DNA of 64,000 nt from Caulobacter segnis (GCF_019931575.1 NZ_CP082923.1:4340001-4404000); one strand, 5' to 3'. Positions 8,553 to 16,846 are shown, counted from the first letter of the stretch. Notes: generated from the letters alone by a model not told the origin. Numbers and translations: made by a program.

Positions 8553-9794
8553 ATGACCGAAGCCGACAAGACGCCCGGGCCGGTCCTGAGGCCGGTCGCC
8601 AAGGACGATCGGCATCTCAGCCTCGACATCCTGCGCGGCCTGGGCGTGATGGGCATCCTGGCCGTCAACGCCGTGGGCTTCGCCCAGCCGATGTCGGTCT
8701 ATATCTCGCCGGAGCTGTCGCCGTTCCCGCTGGTCGGGTCCGAGGCCGCCGCCTGGTGGGTGGTCCACACCTTCTTCCACTACAAGTTCGTCACCCTGTT
8801 CTCGATGCTGTTCGGGGTGTCGATCCTGCTGGTCGGCGGCGAGCGGTCGGACGTCGCCCGGAGCGCCCTGCTGCGCCGACGGCTGGGATGGCTGGCCGTG
8901 ATCGGCGTGCTGCACGGCCTGCTGATCTGGTTCGGCGACATCCTGCTGCTGTACGCCTGCGTCGGCTTCGTGGTGATGCGCTTCCGGTCCTGGCCGCCCG
9001 GGCGGCTGCTGGCCGTGGGGCTGGGCGTCGTCCTGCTGGGCTCGGTGCTGGCCGTGGCGCCGTACCTGGCCATCGAGAACGCGCCGCCGGACGTGCAACG
9101 CAACGTCATCGCCCAGATCGGCCAGCCCGCCACGCCCGGCGGCGTGCCCCTGGCCATCGCCGAGATGCGCGCGGGCCTGGCCTCGGCCCTGCTGCACAAC
9201 GCCAAGGACTGGGGCGTGCTGCAGGCGGGCAGCGTGATCATCTTCAGCTGGCGCACGGGCGCCCTGATGATGATCGGCATGGCGCTGTACAAATGGGGCT
9301 TCCTGACCGGCCGGGCGCGCACCGGGGTCTATCTGGCGCTGATCGCCCTGGGCGCGGTCGGCCTGGCCTGGAGCGGCTGGGAGAACAGCATCAAGCTGGC
9401 GACCGGCTTCGCCAAACCGCAGGCCATGGGCCGCTACCAGCTGGGCTACGAGTTCCTGACCCTGCCCATCACCCTGGGCTACGCCTCGCTGGCTATTCTG
9501 CTGATCCGCTCGGCGGCCGTCCGCGTCCTGCTAACGCCGCTGGCGCGCCTGGGCCAGATGGCCTTCACCAACTACCTGACCCAGTCGATCATCATGACCA
9601 CGCTCTTTTGGAGCGGCCGGGGCCTGGGCCTGTTCGGCCAGCTGGACCGCGTGCAGCTGTGGCTGTGCGTGATCGCCATCTGGACCCTGCAGCTGATCTG
9701 GTCGCCGCTGTGGCTGGCCCGCTTCCGCATGGGTCCGCTGGAATGGGTCTGGCGGCGACTGTCCTACGGCAAGGACCTGGAGCGGGCGGGGTAG
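8553..9794 (+). CDS. DUF418-family integral membrane protein
   Basis: Multi-pass membrane protein, 413 residues, about ten hydrophobic segments. The N-terminus has the family-typical HLSLDILRGLGVMGILAVN, followed by FFHYKFVTLFSMLFGVS. The C-terminal DUF418 domain contains GQMAFTNYLTQSIIMTTLF and the closing GPLEWVWRR. DUF418 proteins are common and several sit near YeiB-like genes; their biochemical role is unknown. The ATG at 8553 is preceded by AAGGGGG at good spacing. It follows the dehydrogenase by 35 bp on the same strand, so the two could be cotranscribed, though no functional link is evident. It converges on feoB. Confidence 0.88.
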   Translation: MTEADKTPGPVLRPVAKDDRHLSLDILRGLGVMGILAVNAVGFAQPMSVYISPELSPFPLVGSEAAAWWVVHTFFHYKFVTLFSMLFGVSILLVGGERSDVARSALLRRRLGWLAVIGVLHGLLIWFGDILLLYACVGFVVMRFRSWPPGRLLAVGLGVVLLGSVLAVAPYLAIENAPPDVQRNVIAQIGQPATPGGVPLAIAEMRAGLASALLHNAKDWGVLQAGSVIIFSWRTGALMMIGMALYKWGFLTGRARTGVYLALIALGAVGLAWSGWENSIKLATGFAKPQAMGRYQLGYEFLTLPITLGYASLAILLIRSAAVRVLLTPLARLGQMAFTNYLTQSIIMTTLFWSGRGLGLFGQLDRVQLWLCVIAIWTLQLIWSPLWLARFRMGPLEWVWRRLSYGKDLERAG

Positions 9795-9807
9795 GCGCCC
9801 GTCCGCG

Positions 9808-11715
9808 TCACCCCAGCCCGAACGCCACGGCCGTGTGGTAGACGGCGAAGGCCGCCAGATAGGCCAGGCTGACCATGTAGACGAACATCACGGTCGGCCA
9901 GACCCAGCTGTTGGTCTCGCGCTTGACCACGCCCAGGGTGGGCAGGCACTGCGGCGCGAAGACGTACCAGGCCAGGAACGACAGGGCGCTGGCCAGGGAC
10001 CACTGGTTCTTCAGCAGGGTCGACAGGGCGCCGGTCTCGCCGTCCTCGCCGCTGACGGCATAGACCGTGCCCAACACGGCCACGGCGACCTCGCGGGCGG
10101 CCATGCCGGGGATCAGGGCCACGGTCATCTGCCAGTTGAAGCCGATCGGGGCCATCAGCGGAGCGATGAACTTACCCACCCGCCCGGCGATGCTGTAGTC
10201 GATGGCCGGTCCCGTCGCGCCCTCCGGCGGATAGGGGAAGGTCGACAGCACCCAGACCAGCACCATCAGCGGCAGGATGATGCGGCCGGCGCGGGCCATG
10301 AAGATCCGCGCGCGGGTCCACAGGTTCATCGCCAGATTGCGCGGCTCGGGCCAGCGATAGGTCGGCAGCTCCATCATGAAGGGCTCGACCGCGCCGCGCC
10401 AGAAGACGCGTCGGATCACGAACGAGACCAGCAGCGCGCTGACGATGCCGCTGGCGTAGAGGCCGAACATCACCAGCCCCTGCAGGGACAGGAAGCCCCC
10501 GACGGTCTGCTGCGGAATGAAGGCCCCGATGATCAGGGTGTAGACCGGGATCCGCGCCGAGCAGGTCATCAGCGGGGCGACCAGGATGGTGGTCAGCCGG
10601 TCCTCGCGGTTGTCGATCACCCGGGTCGACATGATGCCGGGGATGGCGCAGGCGAAGCTGGACAGCAGCGGGATGAAGGCCCGCCCGTGCAGGCCGGCGC
10701 CGCCCATGATCTTGTCCATCAGGAAGGCCGCGCGGGCCATGTAGCCGCTGTCCTCCAGGATCAAGATGAAGAAGAACAGGATCAGGATCTGCGGCAGGAA
10801 CACCAGCACGCTGCCCACGCCGGCGATCAGGCCGTCGGCGATGAAGCTGGTCAGCAGGCCCTGGGGCAGGTGGGCGTTGGTGAACGCGACCAGGGCCGCG
10901 AAGCCTGCGTCGATGCCGTCCATCAAAGGCGTGGCCCAGGTGAACACCGCCTGGAACATCACGAACAGCAGGGTCAGCAGGATGACGAGGCCCGCCACGG
11001 GATGCAGCAACACGGCGTCGATCTTGCCGGTGACGGTGTCGGGGCGCTCGGGCGGCTTCACGCAGGCCTTGAAGATGCGCTGGGCCTCGGCGTGGGCGGC
11101 GCGGATCTCGCCGGCGGTCGGCTCACGCCAGACGTTCTCGGCCTCGAGCCCACGGGTGGCGACGATGGCCTCGACCTTTTCCAGCAGCTCGGGCAGGCCG
11201 CGCTTGCGGGTCGCCACCGTGGTGACGATCGGCGCGCCGAGCTCCCTGGACAGGAGGTCGAGGTCGATGCGCAGGCCCTGGCGCTGGGCGATGTCGAACA
11301 TGTTGAGGGCCAGCACGAACGGGCGGCCCACCTGCTTCAGCTCCAGAACGAGGCGCAGGACCAGGCGCAGGTTGGTGGCGTCGGCCACGCAGATCAGGGC
11401 CTCGGGCGCGACCTCGCCGGCCAGCTTGCCCAGCACCGCGTCGCGGGTCACCGCCTCGTCCGGGCTGCGGGCGCGGAGGCTGTAGGTGCCCGGCAGATCC
11501 AGCACGCGCATCTGGCGGCCGGTCGGCGTGGTCAGCACGCCTTCCTTACGTTCGACGGTGACGCCGGCGTAGTTGGCCACCTTCTGGCGGCTGCCGGTCA
11601 GGGCGTTGAACAGCGCCGTCTTGCCGGAATTGGGATTGCCGACCAGGGCGACCCGGGCGGGGTCGGCGGACACGGGCGAGCGCGCCGCGTCGGCGGGAGC
11701 TGTATCGAGGGCCAA
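9808..11715 (-). CDS. feoB: Ferrous iron transporter FeoB
   Basis: Inner-membrane Fe(II) uptake permease with an N-terminal cytosolic GTPase. The G1 loop GNPNSGKT lies near residue 28, followed by NYAGVTVERKEG (G2), DLPGTYSL (G3) and NMFD (G4). The membrane part shows the conserved gating segments, including FACAIPGIMSTRVI and ARIPVYTLIIGAFIP. At 635 residues it is shorter than E. coli FeoB (about 770), mainly in the loops and C-terminus, as in many alphaproteobacterial versions. feoA lies 4 bp upstream on the same strand, so feoAB is an operon; the candidate Fur site upstream of feoA suggests iron-repressed expression. Confidence 0.96.
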   Translation of the reverse strand: MALDTAPADAARSPVSADPARVALVGNPNSGKTALFNALTGSRQKVANYAGVTVERKEGVLTTPTGRQMRVLDLPGTYSLRARSPDEAVTRDAVLGKLAGEVAPEALICVADATNLRLVLRLVLELKQVGRPFVLALNMFDIAQRQGLRIDLDLLSRELGAPIVTTVATRKRGLPELLEKVEAIVATRGLEAENVWREPTAGEIRAAHAEAQRIFKACVKPPERPDTVTGKIDAVLLHPVAGLVILLTLLFVMFQAVFTWATPLMDGIDAGFAALVAFTNAHLPQGLLTSFIADGLIAGVGSVLVFLPQILILFFFILILEDSGYMARAAFLMDKIMGGAGLHGRAFIPLLSSFACAIPGIMSTRVIDNREDRLTTILVAPLMTCSARIPVYTLIIGAFIPQQTVGGFLSLQGLVMFGLYASGIVSALLVSFVIRRVFWRGAVEPFMMELPTYRWPEPRNLAMNLWTRARIFMARAGRIILPLMVLVWVLSTFPYPPEGATGPAIDYSIAGRVGKFIAPLMAPIGFNWQMTVALIPGMAAREVAVAVLGTVYAVSGEDGETGALSTLLKNQWSLASALSFLAWYVFAPQCLPTLGVVKRETNSWVWPTVMFVYMVSLAYLAAFAVYHTAVAFGLG

Positions 11716-11719
11716 GGTC

Positions 11720-12043
11720 CTAGCGCCCGTCGAACTTCACGGAAACAGCACCGGCCTCGCGGCGGCGCAGGGCCACGCGGGTGTCGTCCACCCGCACGGC
11801 GATCGGATCGCGCCCGAACAGGCCCTCGTGCAGCACCTCGATGCTCGCCCCCTCCACGAAGCCCATCTCCAGCAGGCGACGCTCCAGCTCCTCGGCGACG
11901 ACGGCCTCGGCCGCGCCGGAAACGCCGGTCACCCGGACGATCACGCCGCGCTCGCCCCGCCCGGCGCTGGCCAGGGGGCGGACGCCGGCGGTTTCGATCC
12001 CGGCGGGGTTGAGGTCAGGCGACAACACGAACGCTTCGGACAT
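11720..12043 (-). CDS. feoA: Ferrous iron transport accessory protein FeoA
   Basis: Small cytosolic SH3-like protein that works with FeoB. Residues from about 25 to 105 show the FeoA pattern: a first strand around GERGVIVRVTGV, then LERRLLEMGFVEGASIEVLHEG (shown here as key residues L-MGF-G-IEV), then PIAVRVDDTRVALRRREAGAV. Length is 107 residues with the ATG at 12043; a longer frame reaches 12088 but would run through the Fur-like site, so I reject it. It is the first gene of feoAB, directly behind that site. Confidence 0.92.
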   Translation of the reverse strand: MSEAFVLSPDLNPAGIETAGVRPLASAGRGERGVIVRVTGVSGAAEAVVAEELERRLLEMGFVEGASIEVLHEGLFGRDPIAVRVDDTRVALRRREAGAVSVKFDGR

Positions 12044-12059
12044 AATGGCTCCGATTGAT

Positions 12060-12074
12060 TGCGAACGATTATCA
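12060..12074. promoter_or_regulatory. Candidate Fur box in front of feoAB
   Basis: TGCGAACGATTATCA fits the 7-1-7 Fur pattern TGATAAT-N-ATTATCA: the right half is perfect and the left half matches 4 of 7. It sits 16 bp upstream of the feoA ATG, where it would block a promoter. Gene content (ferrous uptake) supports the call. Confidence 0.55.
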
Positions 12075-12230
12075 GTCGAAGAGACCAATGTCGATTCAGC
12101 GATCCTGCCGTTCTGGGTTATGATTACCGCTTAAGGGCTGTTGGGACCGAATGGCGCAGGGTCGTTAATAGATTCGACTTCGCGCGCCTGGATCGGTCTG
12201 ATTGCGTGTAACGATTCGTATGGGCGGATT

Positions 12231-13505
12231 ATGCGTAGGCTGATGCTGGCGCTCCTGACGGGCGCCTATCTTTGTCTGGCTTTGATCGTCTCCCTCTTCC
12301 TCTGGAGGATGGGCGCGACCCCGGCTGTCGGCGTCTCGGCCTTCGTCGGCGCGCTGGGTCTCTGCTTCGCTTTCCACGGCCTGGTCGCCCAGGCCTTCGT
12401 CGCCGCCGGCCTGCGCGGCGAGATCGACACCGTGCGCGAGGCCCACGCCATCCTGCTGGACCAGATCGAGAAGGTCGACGCCCGCGTCACCGACCTGGTC
12501 GAGACCGTCGCCGCTGACTCCCAGCGCCGCTCGGACGAGCTGTCGACCGAGGTCCACCAGCTGGAGGACCTGATCCAGAGCATGAACGACCGGCTGGAGC
12601 ACCAGCTCAGCCACCAGGTCGCCGCCGCCTCGGCCCGTCACGCCATTCCGGGCCGCGAGCGCGCGCCGCACGCCAGCCACATGCTGGAAATCGTGCAGGA
12701 CGCCCTGGCCGAGAACCGCGTCGACCTCTATCTGCAGCCGATCGTCAACCTGCCCCAGCGCCGCACGGTCTTCTACGAAAGCTTCTCGCGTCTGCGCGAC
12801 GAGAGCGGCCGCGTGATGATGCCGGCCGAGTACCTGGCCGTGGCCGAGCCCGAAGGCCTGATGACGACCATCGACAACCTGCTGCTGTTCCGCTGCGTGC
12901 AGATCGTCCGCCGCCTGGCCAAGCAGGACCGCAAGGTCGGGATCTTCTGCAACATCTCGCTGGCCAGCCTGGGCGACGAGAGCTTCTTCCCGCAGTTCCT
13001 GGAATTCATGCAGGCCAACAAGGACCTGGCCGGCGCGGTGATCTTCGAGCTGGGCCAGGCGTCGTTCGACCGTCGCGGTCCGGTCGAGGCCCGCCACATG
13101 AGCCGCCTGGCCGGCCTGGGCTTCAGCTTCAGCCTGGACAAGGTCAACGACCTGGACCTGGACTTCCAGGACCTGGCCCGCGCCGACGTCCGCTACATCA
13201 AGGTCGGCGCCCAGATGATGCTGGATCAGCTGGAAGAGCAGGATGGCAAGCTGGTCATCGCCTCGCTGCCCGACCTGAACGCCGCCGACTTCGCCGCCCT
13301 GACCCGCCGCTACGGCATCGAAGTCGTCGTCGAGAAGGTCGAGTCCGAGAAGCAGATCGTCGACATCCTCGACCTGGACATCGGCTATGGCCAGGGCAAC
13401 CTGTTCGGCGAGCCCCGCGCCATCCGCGACGCGGTGCTGGCCGAAGCCGAACCGCCGGTCGACTTCATGCGTGGCGCCATGCGCCGCCGCGCTTCGGGTT
13501 GGTAA
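12231..13505 (+). CDS. tipF: TipF-like EAL-domain c-di-GMP receptor for flagellar assembly
   Basis: In Caulobacter, TipF is a membrane-anchored c-di-GMP-binding protein that helps place the flagellum at the new pole. This 424-residue protein has the same architecture. Two transmembrane helices (residues about 4-23 and 33-53) come first, then a coiled coil (about 60-135, with LLDQIEKVDARVTDLVE) and a C-terminal EAL domain from about 155. The EAL motif is ESF (Glu183 with this start) and the DDFGTG catalytic motif is replaced by SLDKVND. The domain therefore probably binds c-di-GMP without hydrolysing it. An in-frame TTG at 12141 would add 30 residues. From memory, the key glutamate of C. crescentus TipF is numbered 211, which would fit a longer start, so the start is uncertain. 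Confidence 0.88.
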   Translation: MRRLMLALLTGAYLCLALIVSLFLWRMGATPAVGVSAFVGALGLCFAFHGLVAQAFVAAGLRGEIDTVREAHAILLDQIEKVDARVTDLVETVAADSQRRSDELSTEVHQLEDLIQSMNDRLEHQLSHQVAAASARHAIPGRERAPHASHMLEIVQDALAENRVDLYLQPIVNLPQRRTVFYESFSRLRDESGRVMMPAEYLAVAEPEGLMTTIDNLLLFRCVQIVRRLAKQDRKVGIFCNISLASLGDESFFPQFLEFMQANKDLAGAVIFELGQASFDRRGPVEARHMSRLAGLGFSFSLDKVNDLDLDFQDLARADVRYIKVGAQMMLDQLEEQDGKLVIASLPDLNAADFAALTRRYGIEVVVEKVESEKQIVDILDLDIGYGQGNLFGEPRAIRDAVLAEAEPPVDFMRGAMRRRASGW

Positions 13506-13580
13506 GCTCCGCCAGACTGGTGACAGTTTTGGGCGCCAGGCCGCAAGCATCGGAATGACCCGTCCCTAGGACAGGCTCAT

Positions 13581-13602
13581 GGTCTCCCCACGAAAGGAGA
13601 CC
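13581..13602 (+). promoter_or_regulatory. Hairpin covering the ribosome-binding site of the Ada-like gene
   Basis: GGTCTCC (13581-13587) and GGAGACC (13596-13602) form a perfect 7-bp inverted repeat with an 8-nt loop. The right arm contains the AAGGAGA Shine-Dalgarno sequence, 5-8 nt before the ATG at 13608. It could act in RNA as a translation-limiting hairpin, or in DNA as an operator. Confidence 0.5.
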
Positions 13603-13607
13603 ACCCC

Positions 13608-14339
13608 ATGACCGCATACCTGAACGACGACGCGCGCTGGGACGCCATGCGCGCCAAGGACCGCGCCGCCGAAGGCGCCTTCTACATCGGCGTGCGCACG
13701 ACCGGCGTCTATTGCGTCGCCAGCTGCGGCGGCCGCCCGCTGCGCAAGAACGTCGCCTTCTACGCCACCCGGGAGGACGCCCGCGCCGCCGGCCTGCGCG
13801 CCTGCCTGCGCTGCAAGCCCGACATCAACCGCGAGACCCTGCGCTGGGCCGTCGGCGAGACCAGCCTGGGCCTTGCCCTGGTCGCCCGTTCCGAGGCCGG
13901 CCTGCGCCTTGTCACCCTGGGCGATGACGCCGAGGCCTTGAAGGCGGACCTGGAAAAGCGCTTCAAGCACGCCCGCATCGTCCCCGACGCCGAAGGGCTG
14001 ACGGCCGACCTCGCGGCGGTGGCCGATCTGGTCGACCACCCCGACCAGAAACTGTCTGGGCGCCCGGACCTGACGATCGACGCCCAGGGCACGGACCTGC
14101 AGAAGGCCGTCTGGGCCGCCCTGCGCGAGATCCCAGCCGGCCAGACCGCTTCCTACGCCGACATCGCCAAGGCCATCGGCCGACCCAGCGCCTTCCGCGC
14201 CGTGGCCCAGGCCTGCGGGGCCAACCCGCTGGCGGTGATCACGCCCTGCCACCGCGTGGTCCGCGCCGACGGCGGCCTCTCGGGCTATCGCTGGGGTGTC
14301 GAGCGCAAGCGGGCGCTGCTGGCTCGGGAGGCGGCGTGA
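13608..14339 (+). CDS. ada: Ada-like alkylation repair protein lacking the AraC domain
   Basis: Suicide repair protein with two methyl-acceptor domains. The N-terminal Ada zinc domain has four cysteines at 36, 40, 66 and 69 (VYCVASC and CLRCKPD), matching E. coli Ada 38/42/69/72, which accept methyl from phosphotriesters. The C-terminal O6-alkylguanine methyltransferase domain carries PCHRV with the acceptor Cys214. The roughly 100-residue AraC-type DNA-binding region that separates these domains in E. coli Ada (354 residues) is absent: the zinc domain passes straight into the methyltransferase at about residue 75, and the total is 243. It can therefore probably repair but not activate genes in the classical way. 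The following oxygenase gene overlaps the stop codon. Confidence 0.9.
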   Translation: MTAYLNDDARWDAMRAKDRAAEGAFYIGVRTTGVYCVASCGGRPLRKNVAFYATREDARAAGLRACLRCKPDINRETLRWAVGETSLGLALVARSEAGLRLVTLGDDAEALKADLEKRFKHARIVPDAEGLTADLAAVADLVDHPDQKLSGRPDLTIDAQGTDLQKAVWAALREIPAGQTASYADIAKAIGRPSAFRAVAQACGANPLAVITPCHRVVRADGGLSGYRWGVERKRALLAREAA

Positions 14340-15040
14340 CCCCCAATCCTGTTCTTAGGATGGACTGGAGCCGTATCAGCGCCGAGCTGGACGCGCGCGG
14401 CTGGGCCCTGACCGGCCCGCTGCTGAAGCCCGAGACCTGCGCGGCCATCGCCGATCTCTATCCCCGGGACGAAGGCTTTCGCAGCCGGGTGGTCATGGCC
14501 CGCCACGGCTTCGGGCGCGGCGAGTACAAGTACTTCAGCTACCCCCTGCCGGACCTCGTCCAACGGCTCCGGCAGGGACTGTACGGCCCGCTGTCGACGA
14601 TCGCCAACCGCTGGGCCGAACGCCTGGACGAGGGCCGGCGCTTTCCCGAGGCGCTGGACGACATGCTGGCCCGCTGCCGCGAGGCCGGCCAGGTCCGACC
14701 GACGCCGCTGCTGCTGACCTACGGCCCCGGCGACTACAACTGCCTGCACCAGGATCTGTACGGCGAGCACGTCTTCCCGCTGCAGGCGGCGTTCCTGCTG
14801 GACGATCCCGGGCGCGACTTCGAGGGCGGCGAGTTCGTCATCGTCGAGCAGCGGCCGCGCCAGCAGTCCGCGCCCCAGGTCGTGCCCCTGCGCCAGGGCG
14901 AGGGCGTGATCTTCGCGGTGCGCGAACGCCCGGCCGAGGGGACGCGCGGCGTGCACCGGCGCGTGCTGCGGCACGGGGTCAGCGAGATCCGCGCCGGACG
15001 GCGGCGGACGCTGGGCGTGATCTTCCACGACGCGACATGA
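14336..15040 (+). CDS. 2OG-Fe(II) oxygenase coupled to ada
   Basis: Iron- and 2-oxoglutarate-dependent dioxygenase, 234 residues. The iron-binding HxD is in CLHQDLYGEH (residues about 138-140). A distal His is in RGVHRRVLRHGV, and the 2OG-binding Arg falls in the RRRTLGVIFHDA tail. The GTG start overlaps the ada stop as GTGA and has GGGAGG immediately upstream, so the two are translationally coupled; an in-frame ATG at 14360 has no such site. Linkage to Ada suggests a role in alkylation damage, perhaps AlkB-like oxidative demethylation. The sequence is, however, closer to the prolyl-hydroxylase-type 2OG family than to canonical AlkB, so the substrate is open. Confidence 0.85.
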   Translation: MTPNPVLRMDWSRISAELDARGWALTGPLLKPETCAAIADLYPRDEGFRSRVVMARHGFGRGEYKYFSYPLPDLVQRLRQGLYGPLSTIANRWAERLDEGRRFPEALDDMLARCREAGQVRPTPLLLTYGPGDYNCLHQDLYGEHVFPLQAAFLLDDPGRDFEGGEFVIVEQRPRQQSAPQVVPLRQGEGVIFAVRERPAEGTRGVHRRVLRHGVSEIRAGRRRTLGVIFHDAT

Positions 15041-15184
15041 CTCTCCTCCCCATTAGGGGGAGGTGGCTCGATGCGAATACGCATCGAGACGGAGGGGGTC
15101 CGCGAAGCGGTTCTGAATAGGCCTCGCCCCAAAGCCCCCTCCACCGCCGTTCGGCGGTCCCCCTCCCCCAGAGGGGGAGGAGAG
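15041..15184. repeat. Multi-hairpin intergenic palindromic element
   Basis: CTCTCCTCCCC at 15041-15051 is the exact reverse complement of 15174-15184. Between these arms lie a 9-bp stem with an AATA loop (15067-15088), a CCGC-GAA-GCGG hairpin and an ACCGCCG/CGGCGGT hairpin. The whole gap between the oxygenase and the NnrU gene is this structure. A short related C/G hairpin occurs at 18244-18265. Confidence 0.7.
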
Positions 15185-15198
15185 AAAAGCCCAACCCC

Positions 15199-15765
15199 TC
15201 ACCCCAGCGGCGAGACGCCGAACAGCACGCGGTGCAGGAAGACCACGAACACGCACCACAGCACCGTGCCGGCCAGCACCGCGATCACGTCCGACCTCGG
15301 CTTGGTCGCCACCGGCGCGGGCTCCTTGCGGCCGAGGGCCGAGGCCAGGTCGAGGATCGCCCAGACCAGGAACGACCCGAACAGCGCCACCGACGCCTGG
15401 TCGCCATTGGCCAGCAGGTGGCCCGACGACCAGAAGATCACGCCCAGCAGCATCGGATGGCGCACCGTGGCCTTGATCCGCCCGGTCGGGGCGTTGGCGG
15501 TCGGCATCAGCACGAAGGCGATCCAGACCAGGGCCAGGGTCGCGTGCCGCCCCCAGGCCGGCGGATCATAGAGCTGCGGCGCCGTCGGCCGGACCAGGAT
15601 CCAGCCCCAGATGATCAGCCCCAGTCCGACGGCCGAGACCAGCGAATAGAGACCCTTCCAACGCTTCGGATTGGCGGCGACCTGCGCGTCGCGGACTGGC
15701 GCGGCCAGGATCCGCACCGAATGGATCCCCAGAAACACCACGAGACCCAGGATCAAAATCGTCAT
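15199..15765 (-). CDS. NnrU-family membrane protein
   Basis: Integral membrane protein of 188 residues with five to six hydrophobic helices. The family pattern is visible: a first helix ILGLVVFLGIHSVRIL, then LYSLVSAVGLGLIIWGW, the loop RHPMLLGVIFWSSGHLLANGD (shown by key residues RHP-L-G-W-GHLL-NGD), and a last helix near the C-terminus. NnrU was first named for nitrite/nitric oxide metabolism genes, but the family also includes isoprenoid-modifying isomerases, so the function here is open. The ATG at 15765 is preceded by GGGGGAGGGG, a strong ribosome site; a frame extension to 15789 is unnecessary. Convergent with the oxygenase gene. Confidence 0.85.
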   Translation of the reverse strand: MTILILGLVVFLGIHSVRILAAPVRDAQVAANPKRWKGLYSLVSAVGLGLIIWGWILVRPTAPQLYDPPAWGRHATLALVWIAFVLMPTANAPTGRIKATVRHPMLLGVIFWSSGHLLANGDQASVALFGSFLVWAILDLASALGRKEPAPVATKPRSDVIAVLAGTVLWCVFVVFLHRVLFGVSPLG

Positions 15766-15926
15766 CGGCCCCTCCCCCTTATTAACCACAGCATAGTCAC
15801 GGAACGCCGCTCTCCGAAAGCTTCACCTTAAAGCCGCCGTGAGGGCCTTGAATCCCGGCCGATCGGGGACAGCTAAGGCCGGTGGCGACATTGACGCCCC
15901 GCCCCCGGACCGTTACCGCCCACGCC

Positions 15927-16787
15927 ATGATGGATTTCCCCGCCGGCCTGTCCGCCCTTTCCGACCGCTACGACGTGGTGCTGTGCGACGTCTGGGGCGT
16001 GATTCACAACGGGGTGGCGAGCTTTCCCGAGGCCTGCGACGCCCTGACTCGGTGGGGCCAGACCCAGGGTCCGGTGGTGCTGATCTCGAACTCGCCGCGC
16101 CCGTCGGCCGACGTGGTGGCGCAACTGGACGGCCTGGGCGTCCCGCGCTCGGCCTGGAACGGCTTCGTCACCTCCGGCGACGCGACCCGCGCGCTGCTGA
16201 CGCCGCACGCGGGGACCAAGGTCTGGAAGGTCGGCCCCGAGCGCGACGCGCCGCTGTGGGCCGGGTTCGACCTCACCCTCGCCGGTTGCGAGGACGCCGA
16301 CTTCATCCTGTGCTCGGGCCTGTACGACGACGAGAACGAGGTTCCCGAGGACTATCGCGCACGGTTGAAGGTCGCCGCCGACCGGGGCCTGCTGTTCATC
16401 TGCGCCAATCCCGACCGCGTCGTGCAGCGCGGCGATCGCCTGATCTTCTGCGCCGGCGCCCTGGCCGACCTCTATGAGAGCCTGGGCGGCAAGGTGGTCA
16501 TGGCCGGCAAGCCCTATGGCGCGATCTACGACCTGGCCCTGGCCGAGGCCGCCCGCCTGCTGGGCCGCCCGGTCGATCGCGACCGCGTGCTGTGCGTGGG
16601 CGACGGCGTCATCACCGACGTGAAGGGCGCCCACGACCAGAAGCTGGCCTGCCTGTTCATCGCCAAGGGCATCCACGGCGAGAAGGCGATCGGCCCCGAC
16701 GGCCAGCTCAACGCCGACGCGGTTCACGCCCTGCTGGACGCCGAAGCGGTGGGCGCGACCCACGCGATCGGCGATCTGGTCTGGTGA
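15927..16787 (+). CDS. HAD superfamily class IIA hydrolase (TIGR01459-like)
   Basis: Phosphatase-like protein of 286 residues. HAD motif I is CDVWGVIHNG, with the nucleophile Asp and the Trp usual for this subfamily in place of the second Asp. Motif II is in VVLISNSPRPS, the lysine motif in VMAGKPYGAIYD, and motif IV in CVGDGVITDVKGA. The cap domain is of the IIA type between motifs II and III. Substrate unknown; relatives include NagD-like nucleotide and glycolaldehyde-phosphate phosphatases. Tandem ATGs at 15927 and 15930 are both possible starts. It is first in a same-strand run with the MaoC hydratase, ribF, ileS, lspA and a lipoprotein, but a 59-bp gap with an inverted repeat separates it from the MaoC gene. 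Confidence 0.87.
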   Translation: MMDFPAGLSALSDRYDVVLCDVWGVIHNGVASFPEACDALTRWGQTQGPVVLISNSPRPSADVVAQLDGLGVPRSAWNGFVTSGDATRALLTPHAGTKVWKVGPERDAPLWAGFDLTLAGCEDADFILCSGLYDDENEVPEDYRARLKVAADRGLLFICANPDRVVQRGDRLIFCAGALADLYESLGGKVVMAGKPYGAIYDLALAEAARLLGRPVDRDRVLCVGDGVITDVKGAHDQKLACLFIAKGIHGEKAIGPDGQLNADAVHALLDAEAVGATHAIGDLVW

Positions 16788-16806
16788 CAAATCCATGAAG
16801 CGCTAC

Positions 16807-16825
16807 ATTGTGTGCAACGCACAAT
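16807..16825. promoter_or_regulatory. Inverted repeat ATTGTG-N7-CACAAT upstream of the MaoC hydratase
   Basis: ATTGTG at 16807-16812 and CACAAT at 16820-16825 are perfect inverted halves around TGCAACG. It lies 22 bp before the hydratase ATG, where a repressor could bind. The core TGCAACGCA also appears in front of the hydroxybutyryl-CoA dehydrogenase. Confidence 0.45.
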
Positions 16826-16846
16826 AAAACCGCAGGGGAAAGCGTC

